Origin: Calothrix rhizosoleniae SC01
Lineage (GTDB): Bacteria; Cyanobacteriota; Cyanobacteriia; Cyanobacteriales; Nostocaceae
Assembly: GCF_900185595.1 (NCBI RefSeq)
Contig: NZ_FYBH01000349.1
Location: 1 to 33,737, forward strand
Direction: 5' to 3'
Length of the DNA stretch: 33,737 nt
The notes beneath the pieces were generated by a model that did no database searches, was not told the origin of the DNA, and saw only the letters and a program-made list of their open reading frames with translations. Positions 15,290 to 25,605 of the stretch are shown one piece after another (the stretch's first letter is position 1; every line of letters begins with the position of its first letter). Position numbers and translations under genes: made by a program.

Positions 15290-17194
15290 TCAACAATCTA
15301 TCCAGTCCCAAAAATTCATCGCCACCCGAAATCCAGATATTCTCAATCCACCATCAGACTCATTCCAACTGCGACTAGCACTACGACACATATCCGGTGT
15401 AAAGTTCCAAGAACCACCGCGTAATACCCGACGATGTGCATCTCCACCAGTTTCCCAAACAGTACCATCAGTTGGTGCCCCTTCATAGTTATTATGCCAA
15501 GGATCGGCACACCATTCCCACACTAAGCCATGCATATCGTAGAGTCCAAAACTGTTCGCAACTTGGAAACTACCTACTGTGGTGGTTTCTTTGCGATATT
15601 TGCCATAACTACCCTGGGTTTGTGCCTTACCAGTGTTACAATTTGCTAACTTATTAGTAATAGTTTCACCAAAATGAAACGGTGTATTAGTTCCAGCACG
15701 ACAAGCATATTCCCATTCGGCTTCACTGAGTAAGCGATAATTTCGCCCAGTTTTTTGTCCAATTCTGGCACAAAATTCCCTAGCTTCATGCCAAGAAACA
15801 TTTTCTACTGGTCGATTTGCACCTCTAAACTTAGATGGATTAGGATGTAAATTTTGTTTGACTTTCGGTAAGGCTACCACTGCTCTCCATTGAGCCTGGG
15901 TAACAGGAAATTTACTGGCAAAAAAAGTTTCAATAGATACTGGGTGTTGAGGGCGCTCGTCTGCATCTCCTTCTGTGATTGGTGATCCCATAGTAAATGT
16001 ACCACCAGGAATTAATACCATATTAATAATGATGTCATTCCCCAATTCCTCAGTAAAGAATTTGGCATTACAGCGATCGCTACTATTTTTGTTACCATTA
16101 ATATCTACTGTCACCACCTCATATTCAAAAATTTGCAAACCAGATGGTGTGGATGTCAGCTTTTCTGGTTCGGGTTCTGGTAAGGTTTCGCGGATGATTT
16201 CTGGTTCTGGCTGAGGTAAAGTTGGTGATATTGTACTAGTAGAGCTGAGGATGGGTAAATTTGCTTTAGCACCGACTAAATCTCGTAAATCATTCAGTAC
16301 TTCCGTCGCTGATTGATATCTTTCCTTGGGTAAATGTTTCAACAACTTATCCAGAATCTTTCCCAAACCCTCACTGAGAATAATACCTTTCTCCTGCAAA
16401 ACTTCTCGCCATAACCAATCACCATTCATGGCATCATAAAGACGGTCATGAATTTGCCCATGAGCATCTTGTTCCGGTAAAGTTTGAGTAATCATGCGGA
16501 TACAAGTAACACCCAATGCATATAAATCGCTTGCTTGACAAGCAAACCCAGCCATTTGTTCACTAGGAGCATAACCAATAGTGTATATTGCCGTTGCTTG
16601 TCTGGCTAAACTAGTTTGTGTTACCTGCTTAGCTCCCCCAAAGTCAATTAATACCAATTTGCGATCGCTATGACGGCGGATGATATTATCTGGTTTAATA
16701 TCTCGATGAATCACATTACGGGAATGAACAAATTCCAGTACCGACAACAAATCGGTTAACATTTCTACAATGTCTGCTTCATTAAAGGACTTAGTCAGGA
16801 GTTCTTGCAGTAAAGTTTGTCCCTGAATCAATTCCTGCACCAAGCACAGGCTTAAACCTTGCTGAAAATAAGCCAGTAATTTGGGAATTTGTAAGTGATT
16901 TTCGCCTAACTCATACAGGTGAACGGCTTCCTCCTTAAATAATTCGGCAGCTTTAAGTCTTGCTCCCGTTCCCTGCACTTGGGGAAAGAATTGCTTAATT
17001 ACACAAGGAACATTCAGTCTATCTACATCTTCTGCGGCATAAGTTTTACTAAAACCACCTTCTCCGATGAGAGAGAGTACGCGGTAACGGTTCCTAAGGA
17101 GGATACCAAATTGATTTGACCCGCAGCTAGTGCAAAATTGATTGCCTTCAGCATTGAAGGGATTGGAACAATTGGGATTTTGGCAGATTCGCAT
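15290..17194 (-). CDS. Zinc-ribbon Ser/Thr protein kinase with C-terminal FGE-sulfatase-like domain
   Basis: The protein has 634 residues. An N-terminal zinc ribbon (C4, C9, C21, C24) is followed by a kinase domain (about 36-310). It has GEGGFSKTY, Lys67, the loop HRDIKPDN (163-170) and DFGGA with Asp184, so all catalytic residues are present. A Pro/Glu-rich linker (about 325-360) leads to an FGE-like domain (about 365-628; PGGTFTMGS, EAEWEYACRAG, GLYDMHGLVWEWC, RGGSW, GFRVAM). No membrane segment is seen, unlike the paralogue at 1009-3861. The codons between RGGSW and GFRV (AAC TTT ACA CCG GAT ATG ...) are ordinary and A-containing, so there is no DGR signature. It probably phosphorylates a partner in response to something bound by the FGE-like domain. 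Confidence 0.9.
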   Translation of the reverse strand: MRICQNPNCSNPFNAEGNQFCTSCGSNQFGILLRNRYRVLSLIGEGGFSKTYAAEDVDRLNVPCVIKQFFPQVQGTGARLKAAELFKEEAVHLYELGENHLQIPKLLAYFQQGLSLCLVQELIQGQTLLQELLTKSFNEADIVEMLTDLLSVLEFVHSRNVIHRDIKPDNIIRRHSDRKLVLIDFGGAKQVTQTSLARQATAIYTIGYAPSEQMAGFACQASDLYALGVTCIRMITQTLPEQDAHGQIHDRLYDAMNGDWLWREVLQEKGIILSEGLGKILDKLLKHLPKERYQSATEVLNDLRDLVGAKANLPILSSTSTISPTLPQPEPEIIRETLPEPEPEKLTSTPSGLQIFEYEVVTVDINGNKNSSDRCNAKFFTEELGNDIIINMVLIPGGTFTMGSPITEGDADERPQHPVSIETFFASKFPVTQAQWRAVVALPKVKQNLHPNPSKFRGANRPVENVSWHEAREFCARIGQKTGRNYRLLSEAEWEYACRAGTNTPFHFGETITNKLANCNTGKAQTQGSYGKYRKETTTVGSFQVANSFGLYDMHGLVWEWCADPWHNNYEGAPTDGTVWETGGDAHRRVLRGGSWNFTPDMCRSASRSWNESDGGLRISGFRVAMNFWDWIDC

Positions 17195-17422
17195 AACTAA
17201 CGGGATATTGCATCTTTTCCACAGTTAGCCCCAATATTTTTAGATTTTAAAAAGATATTTAGATTCTTTAGCAATGCCATACACCTATCTCTACGCTTAC
17301 CTAAAACTTAACAAGATAGATGTCAGCATATCAGTTAGTTTTCTATTTAATTATTTGCGGCTTTAATTTTCCGTTAAAAAAATATTATCTCAAATGCTTA
17401 GATTTAGTCAAGGGTAGGAGAG

Positions 17423-17499
17423 GAGTGTGGGAAGTGTGGGGAGTGTGGGAAGTGTGGGGAGTGATGGAGGGAAAGAGTGATGGAGTGATGGAGTGAAGG
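17423..17499. repeat. AGTGTGGG / AGTGATGG octamer-like tandem array
   Basis: The plus strand repeats AGTGTGGGA/G about four times (17424-17460) and then AGTGATGGA/G (17460-17499). It lies in the 17195-17668 gap between the kinase and CHAT genes, with a further AACTATCAACCATCAACT array at 17519-17556. No gene is supported in this gap. Confidence 0.7.
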
Positions 17500-17570
17500 A
17501 AAATTACAATTCCTAACTCCCAACTATCAACCATCAACTAACAACCATCAACTATAGCACTACGCAATTA

Positions 17571-17644
17571 CGTTAGGACATTGCTGAAGGCTGAAACCTA
17601 TGAACAGTAAACTTATTACTTATTACTTATTACTTATTACTTGC
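17571..17644. repeat. Dispersed repeat with TTATTACTTATTACT array (copy 2, inverted)
   Basis: The sequence reads TTAGGACATTGCTGAAGG, a short spacer, CCTATGAACAGTAAACTTA, then TTACTTA heptamers. It is the inverted counterpart of 7281-7362. It sits 25 bp beyond the stop of the CHAT gene. Confidence 0.75.
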
Positions 17645-17668
17645 GCGTAGCGCTATATCAACTCCCAA

Positions 17669-20257
17669 CTAAACCCAGTTTCCTACCAAGACAAAAGGTG
17701 CCCAATAAAAGGGATGCTGGAAGTCAGGGTCTTTTAAAAAGTTAATTTGAGTTTGCCGCACAGCTTCGGCTTTATTTGCACCAGGTTTACTTAGTTGTTT
17801 GTAAAACTCAGCCATAAACTTGGATGTAGACTCGTCTTTTACTGACCACAGAGTAGCTAATGTACTACGTGCTCCAGAACGGACGGCTACCCCTGCTAAT
17901 CCTAAGATTGCCCGGTTATCTCCTTTTGCGGTCTGACATGCACTGAGCACCATTAATTCTACAGGCATTGAGTCTAATTTGTTCCTTCTTTGGAATAACT
18001 CATCCAATTGTTTGACCTTAATTTTCCCATCCCAAGTCAGTATAAAAGTATCATCAGAACTACTGCTAAATTGACCGTGGGTAGCAAGATGGAGAACAGA
18101 AAAGGGTGTAGTTTGAATCACATCTTGCAGGTTGGTGTCTGTAAATCTTTCATTCAAAAGTTCCTTGGTGGCAACTTTTGCTGAAATTTGTTTCACCTCA
18201 GTTTTAACTCCTGGCAAAGCTTTAAAGCCTTGACGAGCTTCACTAACGGCAGCAGTAATCACTTTTAGCTTTTCTTCCTGGAGGGATTTCCCTTGCAATA
18301 ATTGCATTCCTGGAGATAGGGCAATACTATATTTTTCCACTAAATACTGTTTCCCATCATACAAAGCCGCCATCGGTAAGTTTCGCAAAGAACCATCCAA
18401 AACAAACGCCAGGGTTTTGATGCCGCTATTAGCTAATTGAGATTCTGCTGGACGAATTAACCAGTCATACAACTGCTGATAAAGTCTTAATCTTTTTCGG
18501 TCAGATAATACCGGATTCAAGGCACGTCGCATCTGTTGGATGCTTTTCTCTACCTCAGACTTCGATAGTAAAGTTTGGTAGTGGGAGAGGGGCTTTCCGG
18601 AAATAGACAGAATTACCTCTACACGATCAGGTAAAATAATCGGATAAATGACGGCTGCGGTGGGATCTATTTGGTCAATTTGCTGGGGTTTAGCATTTAA
18701 ACAAGCTTCTTGAAAGAAGTTATCTAATTCTGCCAGTTGTAGAGCTTCAATGGTGTCCCTAGCTTGTTTTAATTTTTTTTGGGATATTTCTCCTTTTTTG
18801 TCTTCGTCAGATAGGAGTAAACTGACGAACTCCCGATATATGGGTTCTACTTTTTCTTGGAAAGAAAACTGGACACCACGATTAACAGCTACTAAGTCAC
18901 CCCGTAAAGTTTTCAGAGTTTTCAAGGCAGAATCATATGCTGCTATTGCTCCTTGATTATTCCCTTTCTGTTTGAGAATCTGACCAACTTGCCAAGCTGC
19001 TTGGTAAGAAATATCACCAGCATTCAGACTCTGGGAAATCTGTAAGGCTTGTTGGGATAGCTTTAAAGCTTCTGGCAATTGTTTAGTTTGTTGATATAGT
19101 TTGCCTAACTCATTTAATGCATAGGCTTTAGCTCGCAAATCTCCCAAATTATCTGCTTGTTTCAATGCCCGTGCCAAAATTTGGGCACTATCTTGATAAA
19201 TGGTGGATTTATCTTGATTATCTTGCTTTGCCAACCGAGAAAGGCTAGTGGCAAAGTTAACGGATGCATACACAGATGTACGACTAGGAGTCAGGCTGGC
19301 TAATTGGGGTTTAATGGACTTGAGTAAAGACTGAGCTGGTTGCCATTGTTTGTTATCTATATGCAAACTCAGTTGATTTAATCGGGCTTCTACTTGTAAA
19401 TTGCTATTAGTAGCTGTTGCTGCTGCTTGTTTATAGTAGTCCAATGCAGTGGGAGTTTGTTGTAAATTTCTGGCAACATTGCCCAAACTGAGGAGAATTT
19501 TACTAGTATCTGCTTGAGAGTTCAACTTTTTAGCGATCGCTAATCCTTGAGTTAAAACTGTCTGGGATTCTTTAATATCTCCTGTTGTCTGTAATGCTTC
19601 TCCCAGACTTTGCAATCCCTTAACTTTGAGTAGGGAATCTGGTTGATTTTGTAACTCTCCATTGATATTAGCTAATAATTTATTTGCTTGGTGATATAAA
19701 CCTAGAGCCTGGAGAGCTTGAACCTGATTGATTTTACTACCTATTTCCCCAATGGGATCATCATTAGACTTATAGGCTTTAGCTGCATTTTGCCAAGCTT
19801 GTAAAGCTGCTTCTGTCTCTCCCATAGCAATTTGGAGACTTCCTTGAATATTAAAAGCAACTGCCAAAGTAGCAGTATTTTCTTGCTGTTTTTGTAACAA
19901 ATTTAGGCTGTGGGTAATTGCATTTTTAGCTTGTTGCCACTTTCCTAAATTTTGATAACTCAAAGATAAGTAATTTAGGCTCCAAGCTTGATTGATAATG
20001 TTTCCTTGTTTCTGGAAGTTAGCAGCAGCTCGTTCCCAGAATTGGGCTGCTTCTGTGAAACGTCCTGATTCTAAAAGATTTTTACCTTGGTTAAACAATG
20101 ATTGGGGATTTTCAGTCCTTTTAACTATACTTGAGGATAAAGAATTATTGGTATTCAGTTTTAGTTTAAAATCAGTGCGTGCCAATGCTGGAAAGCCAGT
20201 AGTAATAAATAAGGTGAGTAATCCTATGCAAACACTATATTTAATATGTCTTTTCAT
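17669..20257 (-). CDS. TPR-CHAT domain protein (secreted, caspase-like)
   Basis: The 862-residue protein starts with a clear signal peptide: a basic MKRHIKYS, a hydrophobic core, then GFPALA near 26. TPR-type helical repeats fill about 50-460 (ALQAWQNAAKAYK, ALDYYKQAAATA, ALKLSQQALQISQ). The C-terminal CHAT domain (about 560-862) carries the cysteine-protease dyad: His727 in HLATHGQF and Cys774 in LSACQTAKG. The ending HPFYWAPFVLVGNW is typical. CHAT is the caspase/HetF-associated fold; relatives regulate heterocyst differentiation (HetF) or act as proteases in defence systems. The signal peptide argues for a periplasmic or outer-membrane role rather than a cytoplasmic defence role. The substrate is unknown. 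It is a single-gene unit between two signalling loci. Confidence 0.9.
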   Translation of the reverse strand: MKRHIKYSVCIGLLTLFITTGFPALARTDFKLKLNTNNSLSSSIVKRTENPQSLFNQGKNLLESGRFTEAAQFWERAAANFQKQGNIINQAWSLNYLSLSYQNLGKWQQAKNAITHSLNLLQKQQENTATLAVAFNIQGSLQIAMGETEAALQAWQNAAKAYKSNDDPIGEIGSKINQVQALQALGLYHQANKLLANINGELQNQPDSLLKVKGLQSLGEALQTTGDIKESQTVLTQGLAIAKKLNSQADTSKILLSLGNVARNLQQTPTALDYYKQAAATATNSNLQVEARLNQLSLHIDNKQWQPAQSLLKSIKPQLASLTPSRTSVYASVNFATSLSRLAKQDNQDKSTIYQDSAQILARALKQADNLGDLRAKAYALNELGKLYQQTKQLPEALKLSQQALQISQSLNAGDISYQAAWQVGQILKQKGNNQGAIAAYDSALKTLKTLRGDLVAVNRGVQFSFQEKVEPIYREFVSLLLSDEDKKGEISQKKLKQARDTIEALQLAELDNFFQEACLNAKPQQIDQIDPTAAVIYPIILPDRVEVILSISGKPLSHYQTLLSKSEVEKSIQQMRRALNPVLSDRKRLRLYQQLYDWLIRPAESQLANSGIKTLAFVLDGSLRNLPMAALYDGKQYLVEKYSIALSPGMQLLQGKSLQEEKLKVITAAVSEARQGFKALPGVKTEVKQISAKVATKELLNERFTDTNLQDVIQTTPFSVLHLATHGQFSSSSDDTFILTWDGKIKVKQLDELFQRRNKLDSMPVELMVLSACQTAKGDNRAILGLAGVAVRSGARSTLATLWSVKDESTSKFMAEFYKQLSKPGANKAEAVRQTQINFLKDPDFQHPFYWAPFVLVGNWV

Positions 20258-20326
20258 GATTGCTTAAATTTTATCAGGAATAAAATTAATAAAAATATTT
20301 ATAATGATTAATGAATCAAAATATAA

Positions 20327-21649
20327 TTATTTAATTGGTAACTCAATAATAAATTCAGTTCCTTTTCCCCATTGGGAGATGCATTTTAATTGTCCTTGAT
20401 GTTTATTTTCGACAATTTCCTGGCTAATAGATAAACCTAATCCGGTGTTGCCTTCAATTGATTTAGTGGTGAAAAAGTGCTCGAATACTTTTTCTTCTAC
20501 ATCGGGATTTATGCCACCAGCATTATCTTTAATAGATATAGTGATATGTGTCATTTCTTCATTATATCCAGTAGAAAAAGTCAAGATATTTTCTCGCATA
20601 TCTTCTGCCCAATCATTCATATTTGCCTCAAATTGCTCAAAAGCTTCAACCGCATTCGTAATAATATTCATAAATACTTGGTTGATTTCTCCTGGATAGC
20701 ATTCAATATATGGTAACTGCTCATATTCTTTAAGCACTTTGATTTCTGTTTGTAGCTTGTTACTTTTAAATTTATTATTTAAAATAATACAATTACTATC
20801 AATGCACTCGTTAATATCGATATATTCCTTATGAGCAGAATCAGGGTTAGCAAAAGTTCGCAAACTATTACTAATTTTACAAATACGTTCTAAGCAAATT
20901 TTTACCGATACTTTAAAGTCATTGATATCTTCAATAGTTTGTTCTAGATCAATCTTTTTTGCATGGTTAATAATCTCTAAATTCGGTTGAGGATAGTGCT
21001 TTTGATACAGGTTAAAATGCTCCTTAAAATCAGATATATAGTCATTCATTAATTCCAAATTACCAGTCATAAAACCTAAAGGATTATTGATCTCATGGGC
21101 AATACTTGAAACTAATTCACCAATAATAGACATTTTCTCATTTTTGATTGTCTGTAATTGTGATTGCTTAAGATTGGTCAAAGTATCAGCTAATTCTTTA
21201 GTCCTTTCTTCTACTCTAGATTCTAATTCCTGATTCTGTAATTCTAGCTTTTTAGTCAAATAACGTAGTTTTAAATGCACAGTAACCCTAGCTAAAACCT
21301 CTTCTGTTTGAAAAGGTTTAGTGATGTAATCCACTGCTCCTATAGATAAACCTCTAACTTTATCGACAGTATCAGAAAGAGCAGTCATAAATAAAATTGG
21401 AATATCATGAGTGCCAGGACTTGCTTTAAGTCGTTGACAAGTTTCAAATCCATCAATTCCTGGCATCATAATATCTAATAAAATTAGATCAGGATGAGCA
21501 TATTCGGCTTGTTCAATGGCACTTTCACCGTCAGTAGCTACTAAAATTTCCCAGCCAGAAGCTGCAATAGCTCCACATAGAACCTTTAAGTTGGTGGGAT
21601 TATCATCAACTACTAAGACTACAGCTTGCGAAAATTCAGTATTTTTCAT
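20327..21649 (-). CDS. Response-regulator/histidine-kinase fusion protein
   Basis: The 440-residue protein begins with a receiver domain (about 9-125): VDD at 14-16, phospho-acceptor Asp59 in [10 protein letters not shown], and Lys111 in ITKPF. A coiled coil (130-170) joins it to a histidine-kinase core. The H-box is [12 protein letters not shown] with His185, the N-box [12 protein letters not shown]1 DNAGGIN and G2 [10 protein letters not shown]. It is soluble, with no membrane segment. The REC-then-HK order is common in cyanobacteria for the second kinase of a phosphorelay. Its ATG overlaps the TGA of the CHASE2 kinase gene by 4 bp, so it very likely receives phosphate from that protein. 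Confidence 0.9.
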   Translation of the reverse strand: MKNTEFSQAVVLVVDDNPTNLKVLCGAIAASGWEILVATDGESAIEQAEYAHPDLILLDIMMPGIDGFETCQRLKASPGTHDIPILFMTALSDTVDKVRGLSIGAVDYITKPFQTEEVLARVTVHLKLRYLTKKLELQNQELESRVEERTKELADTLTNLKQSQLQTIKNEKMSIIGELVSSIAHEINNPLGFMTGNLELMNDYISDFKEHFNLYQKHYPQPNLEIINHAKKIDLEQTIEDINDFKVSVKICLERICKISNSLRTFANPDSAHKEYIDINECIDSNCIILNNKFKSNKLQTEIKVLKEYEQLPYIECYPGEINQVFMNIITNAVEAFEQFEANMNDWAEDMRENILTFSTGYNEEMTHITISIKDNAGGINPDVEEKVFEHFFTTKSIEGNTGLGLSISQEIVENKHQGQLKCISQWGKGTEFIIELPIK

Positions 21650-24441
21650 AGATGCACCCTATCAAAAGATTTAACAAACTCACGAATTTTTTTTATTTGA
21701 AAATTATCCGCTAATTGCCGAATATATGTACTAAATGGTATAAACTTATCATCCGATACTTCTATCTCATCCATTAATTGGTACACAGCTCCAATATTTC
21801 CTCTCATTGCTAAATCAAAGAGTTTATCTAGTACTTCTGGTGATGGTGTAATTATTTTATCAATATCAGGGGATAATTTTACTTGAGAATTTATATTAGT
21901 AGTTGAGACTAAATTATTCGTGGATTGTTCATAAATCCATTCTAAATAGAGAAATTTTTGTAATATCTGTAATAATTCATTTCGCTTCACTGGTTTCGGT
22001 AAAAAATAATTTGCTCCAGCAGCAAAACTTGTTTCTTGGTCGTCCTTAAAAACGCTCGCAGAAGAAACAATGATTGGTAAATCTTTATGTAATGCATTTT
22101 TCCTAATATGTTCAATCATTTCTAATCCATGCATCACTGGCATTGATAAATCAGTAATAATTAAATCTGGTTTAATTTCTACCAATTTGTCTAAGCCCTC
22201 TTGACCATTATTGGCCTCAAAACAAGAAAATCCGAGAGCTATCAACATATTAACGATGAGTTGACAATTTTCTTGGCGGTCATCAACTATCAAAATTTTG
22301 GGATTTTTGTCTTGAATCCCAATAATTTTTTGATCTACTATATTTGATTGCGTTCCTAAGAAGTCTTTAGCTATTTCTAAATCTACATCAAACCAAAATT
22401 TACTACCTACTCCCAAATTACTTTCAACATTGATTTGACTTTCCATTAAGCTGACAATCTTATGACTAATTGCTAAGCCTAATCCTGTCCCTTCTGCTTG
22501 CTTTTTTTTATCACCTACCTGTTCAAAAGGAATAAATATTTTACTTGCTTGGTCTGGTGTCATCCCCACGCCAGTATCTATAACCTCAAAGCCAATTTTC
22601 CGAATTGATTTCTGCTGATTTTCGTGATCAGATTGCTTATCAACTAAGCAATCATTTAAATTTTCCTTTTGTACATAATTAATTTTGAAAGTAACTCCCC
22701 CATTTTCTGTAAATTTAATCGCATTTCCCAGCAAATTAATTAATACTTGGCGTAGGCGTTTTTCATCTGTATGAATTCCTTCTGGTAAATGTGGATCTAT
22801 TTGACAAGTAAAGTTAATACCTTTTTGTTCAGCACGAATGCGGCATATTTCCGCAACCCCCGTTAAAAAAGAAGGGAAGTGAACATCACTTTTGTGTAGC
22901 TCTAGTTTGCGAGCCTCTATTTTCGATAAATCCAAAATATCATTAATCAAGGTAAGGAGATGGGAACCACACTGATGAATAATGTTAACACCATCTAATT
23001 CTGCTTTCTTTAAAGGGTAATTTTGCAGAATTTGTGCATATCCCAAAATCCCATTTAGAGGTGTACGCAGTTCATGACTCATATTTGCCAAGAACTCACT
23101 TTTGGCTTGATTGGCGACATCCGCAGCAACTTTGGCTGATTCTAATTCTTGGGTGCGTTCCTTAACTTTTTCCTCCAAATTCCGAGAATATGATTGTAGC
23201 TGCTGGTTCGCTTGTTGTAGCTGGGATTGTTTATAAAAATTACTAGTGATGATTGCAGATACAACTAGAGCCAGTAATGGTGACACTACAGGAATCCACC
23301 AACCGGATAAAAAAATTATATAACTACTAATAATTAAAGTTCCCGTGGCTAGTGTCATACCTAAAATAGGTAATCCCCATAAAGATTGTTTACGTGTAGA
23401 ATTAATCTGTAATAATTGCCAACTAATACCACTACCAATAAAAGACCAACATATTACCCACAGCCATTCCCCTGAGGAAGACCAGATTTGTATTAGAGTT
23501 CTATTATCAACTGCTGCACTAATAATTTGACTAACTATATTTGCATGAACTACTACTCCAGGCATAAGTTCTCCTGTATGAGTTGCTGTATCGCTATAGC
23601 CAACACTAAAGAAGTCATTAATACTTTCGGCTGTTGTACCAATTAAAACAATGCGATTGCGAATTTGGTCTGGGGATACAGAATCATTTAATACATCTCG
23701 GATGTTTACCATCTCAAATGTTTCTTTGTAACCCCGATAATTAAGTAATATTTGGTATCCTCCTAAATCGTCATCTCGATAAATAAAGTTATCTCCTTGT
23801 AAGGGGTTAAAGACTGCTTTTCCTAAACGTAAGATAGTCCCCTGGTCATCCATATATTTAGGTTTAATATTCTTTGATTCGAGATACATTTGACTCAATC
23901 TAGCAGCTAGGCCTAAAAAAAGTTGACCATCATCATCACCAGCAGTAATCAATGCTCTGCGGACTTTACCATCTCGATCCAAAATTGTATCAGCAAGGGC
24001 AATTTGATTAAGTTGCAATAGGGTAGGAGATGGTGGCACCTTTTTCCCAATCATTTTTTTCACACCAATTAAGTTTGGTGTACTCTCCATCACCTCTATT
24101 AATTGCTGAGAGCCTTGTCCTACTGGTAAATTTCGATAAATATCCATGCCAATGGCAGTTGGTTTTTGAGCTTTGAGTTTAGATATTAGTTTAGCTAAAA
24201 CTGCATCTGGAATAGGCCATTGACCCAATTCAGCAATGTCTTTTTCCTCAATTTTGACGATGAGAATGCGTTTTTCTGGTGGTTCAGCAGGACGTAATGC
24301 CATCAATTTTTCTAGACTTGACCATTCTAATAGCTGGTATAAACCTGTAAGACTCCCAATCATAATACATATAGCTACACTGGGGGCTGTCAGGAAGACA
24401 AAACGCCACTGCCAAAGATAAACTTTTAATTTATACCACAT
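21646..24441 (-). CDS. CHASE2-domain hybrid sensor histidine kinase
   Basis: The protein has 931 residues. A membrane segment (about 15-37) is followed by a periplasmic CHASE2 sensor domain (about 45-315; [54 protein letters not shown]). Three further membrane segments (about 325-400) follow, then a coiled coil, HisKA (His456 in [12 protein letters not shown]), HATPase (N-box LLGNAIKF, G1 DTGVGM, G2 GTGLGLAIS) and a receiver domain (about 714-835; VDD, Asp764 in ITDLSMPV, Lys in FLPKPV). The tail (about 860-931) is helical and unassigned. The CHASE2 ligand is not known. It is the first gene of a two-gene operon with the REC-HK gene, overlapping it by ATGA. Confidence 0.93.
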   Translation of the reverse strand: MWYKLKVYLWQWRFVFLTAPSVAICIMIGSLTGLYQLLEWSSLEKLMALRPAEPPEKRILIVKIEEKDIAELGQWPIPDAVLAKLISKLKAQKPTAIGMDIYRNLPVGQGSQQLIEVMESTPNLIGVKKMIGKKVPPSPTLLQLNQIALADTILDRDGKVRRALITAGDDDGQLFLGLAARLSQMYLESKNIKPKYMDDQGTILRLGKAVFNPLQGDNFIYRDDDLGGYQILLNYRGYKETFEMVNIRDVLNDSVSPDQIRNRIVLIGTTAESINDFFSVGYSDTATHTGELMPGVVVHANIVSQIISAAVDNRTLIQIWSSSGEWLWVICWSFIGSGISWQLLQINSTRKQSLWGLPILGMTLATGTLIISSYIIFLSGWWIPVVSPLLALVVSAIITSNFYKQSQLQQANQQLQSYSRNLEEKVKERTQELESAKVAADVANQAKSEFLANMSHELRTPLNGILGYAQILQNYPLKKAELDGVNIIHQCGSHLLTLINDILDLSKIEARKLELHKSDVHFPSFLTGVAEICRIRAEQKGINFTCQIDPHLPEGIHTDEKRLRQVLINLLGNAIKFTENGGVTFKINYVQKENLNDCLVDKQSDHENQQKSIRKIGFEVIDTGVGMTPDQASKIFIPFEQVGDKKKQAEGTGLGLAISHKIVSLMESQINVESNLGVGSKFWFDVDLEIAKDFLGTQSNIVDQKIIGIQDKNPKILIVDDRQENCQLIVNMLIALGFSCFEANNGQEGLDKLVEIKPDLIITDLSMPVMHGLEMIEHIRKNALHKDLPIIVSSASVFKDDQETSFAAGANYFLPKPVKRNELLQILQKFLYLEWIYEQSTNNLVSTTNINSQVKLSPDIDKIITPSPEVLDKLFDLAMRGNIGAVYQLMDEIEVSDDKFIPFSTYIRQLADNFQIKKIREFVKSFDRVHL

Positions 24442-24779
24442 TTATATTGCGTAATGGTAGACATGGATAATAGAAAAGAAAATGGAAAATATAGAATAAT
24501 AATTTCTTAAAATTGGATTTTTAAATAATTTTGTAATTATCTCTCCTGCTAAAAGAAGACAGAAGGCTAAAAAGCTGATAATCCAAACAGGTTATTTATG
24601 AATGTAATGATGTACTATGTATATTTATACCCAAATTTTTTTTAGTCTTGATCGGTATATACTCTGAACTAAGGTTAATATATGTCAATTTTTCATTTTC
24701 TTCGAGACAAAATAGGAGGGGAAAAAGAGATTGACCAAATTATGATCAGACCTATCTACAGTTCAATTTACATACGTTT

Positions 24780-24799
24780 AAGCCCGCATTAGCGGGCTT
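24780..24799. terminator. Hairpin, probable terminator of the DUF928 gene
   Basis: AAGCCCGC-ATTA-GCGGGCTT is a perfect 8-bp stem, 50 bp beyond the DUF928 stop when read on the minus strand. The T tract is short on either strand, so efficiency is uncertain. The rest of the 24442-24849 spacer, which holds the upstream region of the CHASE2 kinase gene, is AT-rich with no other feature that I can support. Confidence 0.6.
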
Positions 24800-24849
24800 T
24801 GATAGAGTTAGTTATTTATTAACAATGAATTGAAACTAGAAAATTATCA

Positions 24850-25605
24850 TTAATCTATGAATGGTTGTTCTGCAAATTCTTTGAGTCCGACATTTTTATC
24901 TTCTAACAAAGCTGTCCAAGTTTTCTTTAATTCCATATTGTCAGGCTGAGATTGCCTTAATTCCATCAAAGTAGAGAGCATATCAACCCAAATACCAGCT
25001 TTAGCGAGATTTTCTACTGATTTAAGGTCAAGGGACTGAGTTTGGCTAATAGTATTAGATACGGGTGAAACTCGCTCAATCCATCCTTGGATAGAAGGAC
25101 TATCTGGCTCTACATCTGTATTGTCACCACAAATTAAAGAAATAGACCATTTATACTTAACGCCTTTTACTAGTTCCGATGCAGAATCAGGAATATTTAT
25201 TTTCATTACACCTGACTTTTGAGGCAAAGTCAAATATGTTTGATAATGTTCTTCTCCTGCTTGATCATTAATAACAAATAATGCTTTTTTCGCATTACTT
25301 TCAGGAATAAAAGCAAGAAGAGTTGGACGACTCATTCGTGTGAGACCAATATTACTTTTTGGCATCAATGGTGTCATCACGTCAGTAACGGCTTTTGTTT
25401 GGGCAATGCCACAGCTATTCCCATCTCTTGAAGCTCCTCCTTTGATGATACTTTTTCTGGGAGCTCTTCGACCAGGAGGGGGATTCCAGAAGGAGACTGT
25501 TTGTGTCCCAGGTATTCCTGCAACACTTGGTTTCATTAAGAGTGGTACAAGAGAGCTTGACAGTAAAAATGCTATGGCAAATAGCAGATATTTATTTTTA
25601 TGCAT
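24850..25605 (-). CDS. DUF928 domain secreted protein
   Basis: The preferred start is the ATG at 25605, giving 251 residues. It places MHKNKYLLFAIAFLLSSSLV directly at the N-terminus as a signal peptide; a longer frame from 25680 adds 25 unlikely residues. The mature part has the DUF928 pattern: W-N-P-P-P-G-R-R-A-P, GGASRDG, LMPKSNIGLT, PTLLAFIPES, ALFVINDQAGEEHYQTYLTLP, YKWSISLICG. A C-terminal helical segment follows (AKAGIWVDMLSTLMELRQ). DUF928 proteins are common in cyanobacteria, often near CHASE2 kinases and CHAT-TPR proteins, as here; their function is not established. A periplasmic sensor accessory is a reasonable guess only. Confidence 0.85.
   Translation of the reverse strand: MHKNKYLLFAIAFLLSSSLVPLLMKPSVAGIPGTQTVSFWNPPPGRRAPRKSIIKGGASRDGNSCGIAQTKAVTDVMTPLMPKSNIGLTRMSRPTLLAFIPESNAKKALFVINDQAGEEHYQTYLTLPQKSGVMKINIPDSASELVKGVKYKWSISLICGDNTDVEPDSPSIQGWIERVSPVSNTISQTQSLDLKSVENLAKAGIWVDMLSTLMELRQSQPDNMELKKTWTALLEDKNVGLKEFAEQPFID

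Noticed and set aside
15290-15440. Second FGE domain as a DGR target
   Set aside because: Its codons between RGGSW and GFRV lack the A-poor, GC-rich, N-N-C/T pattern.
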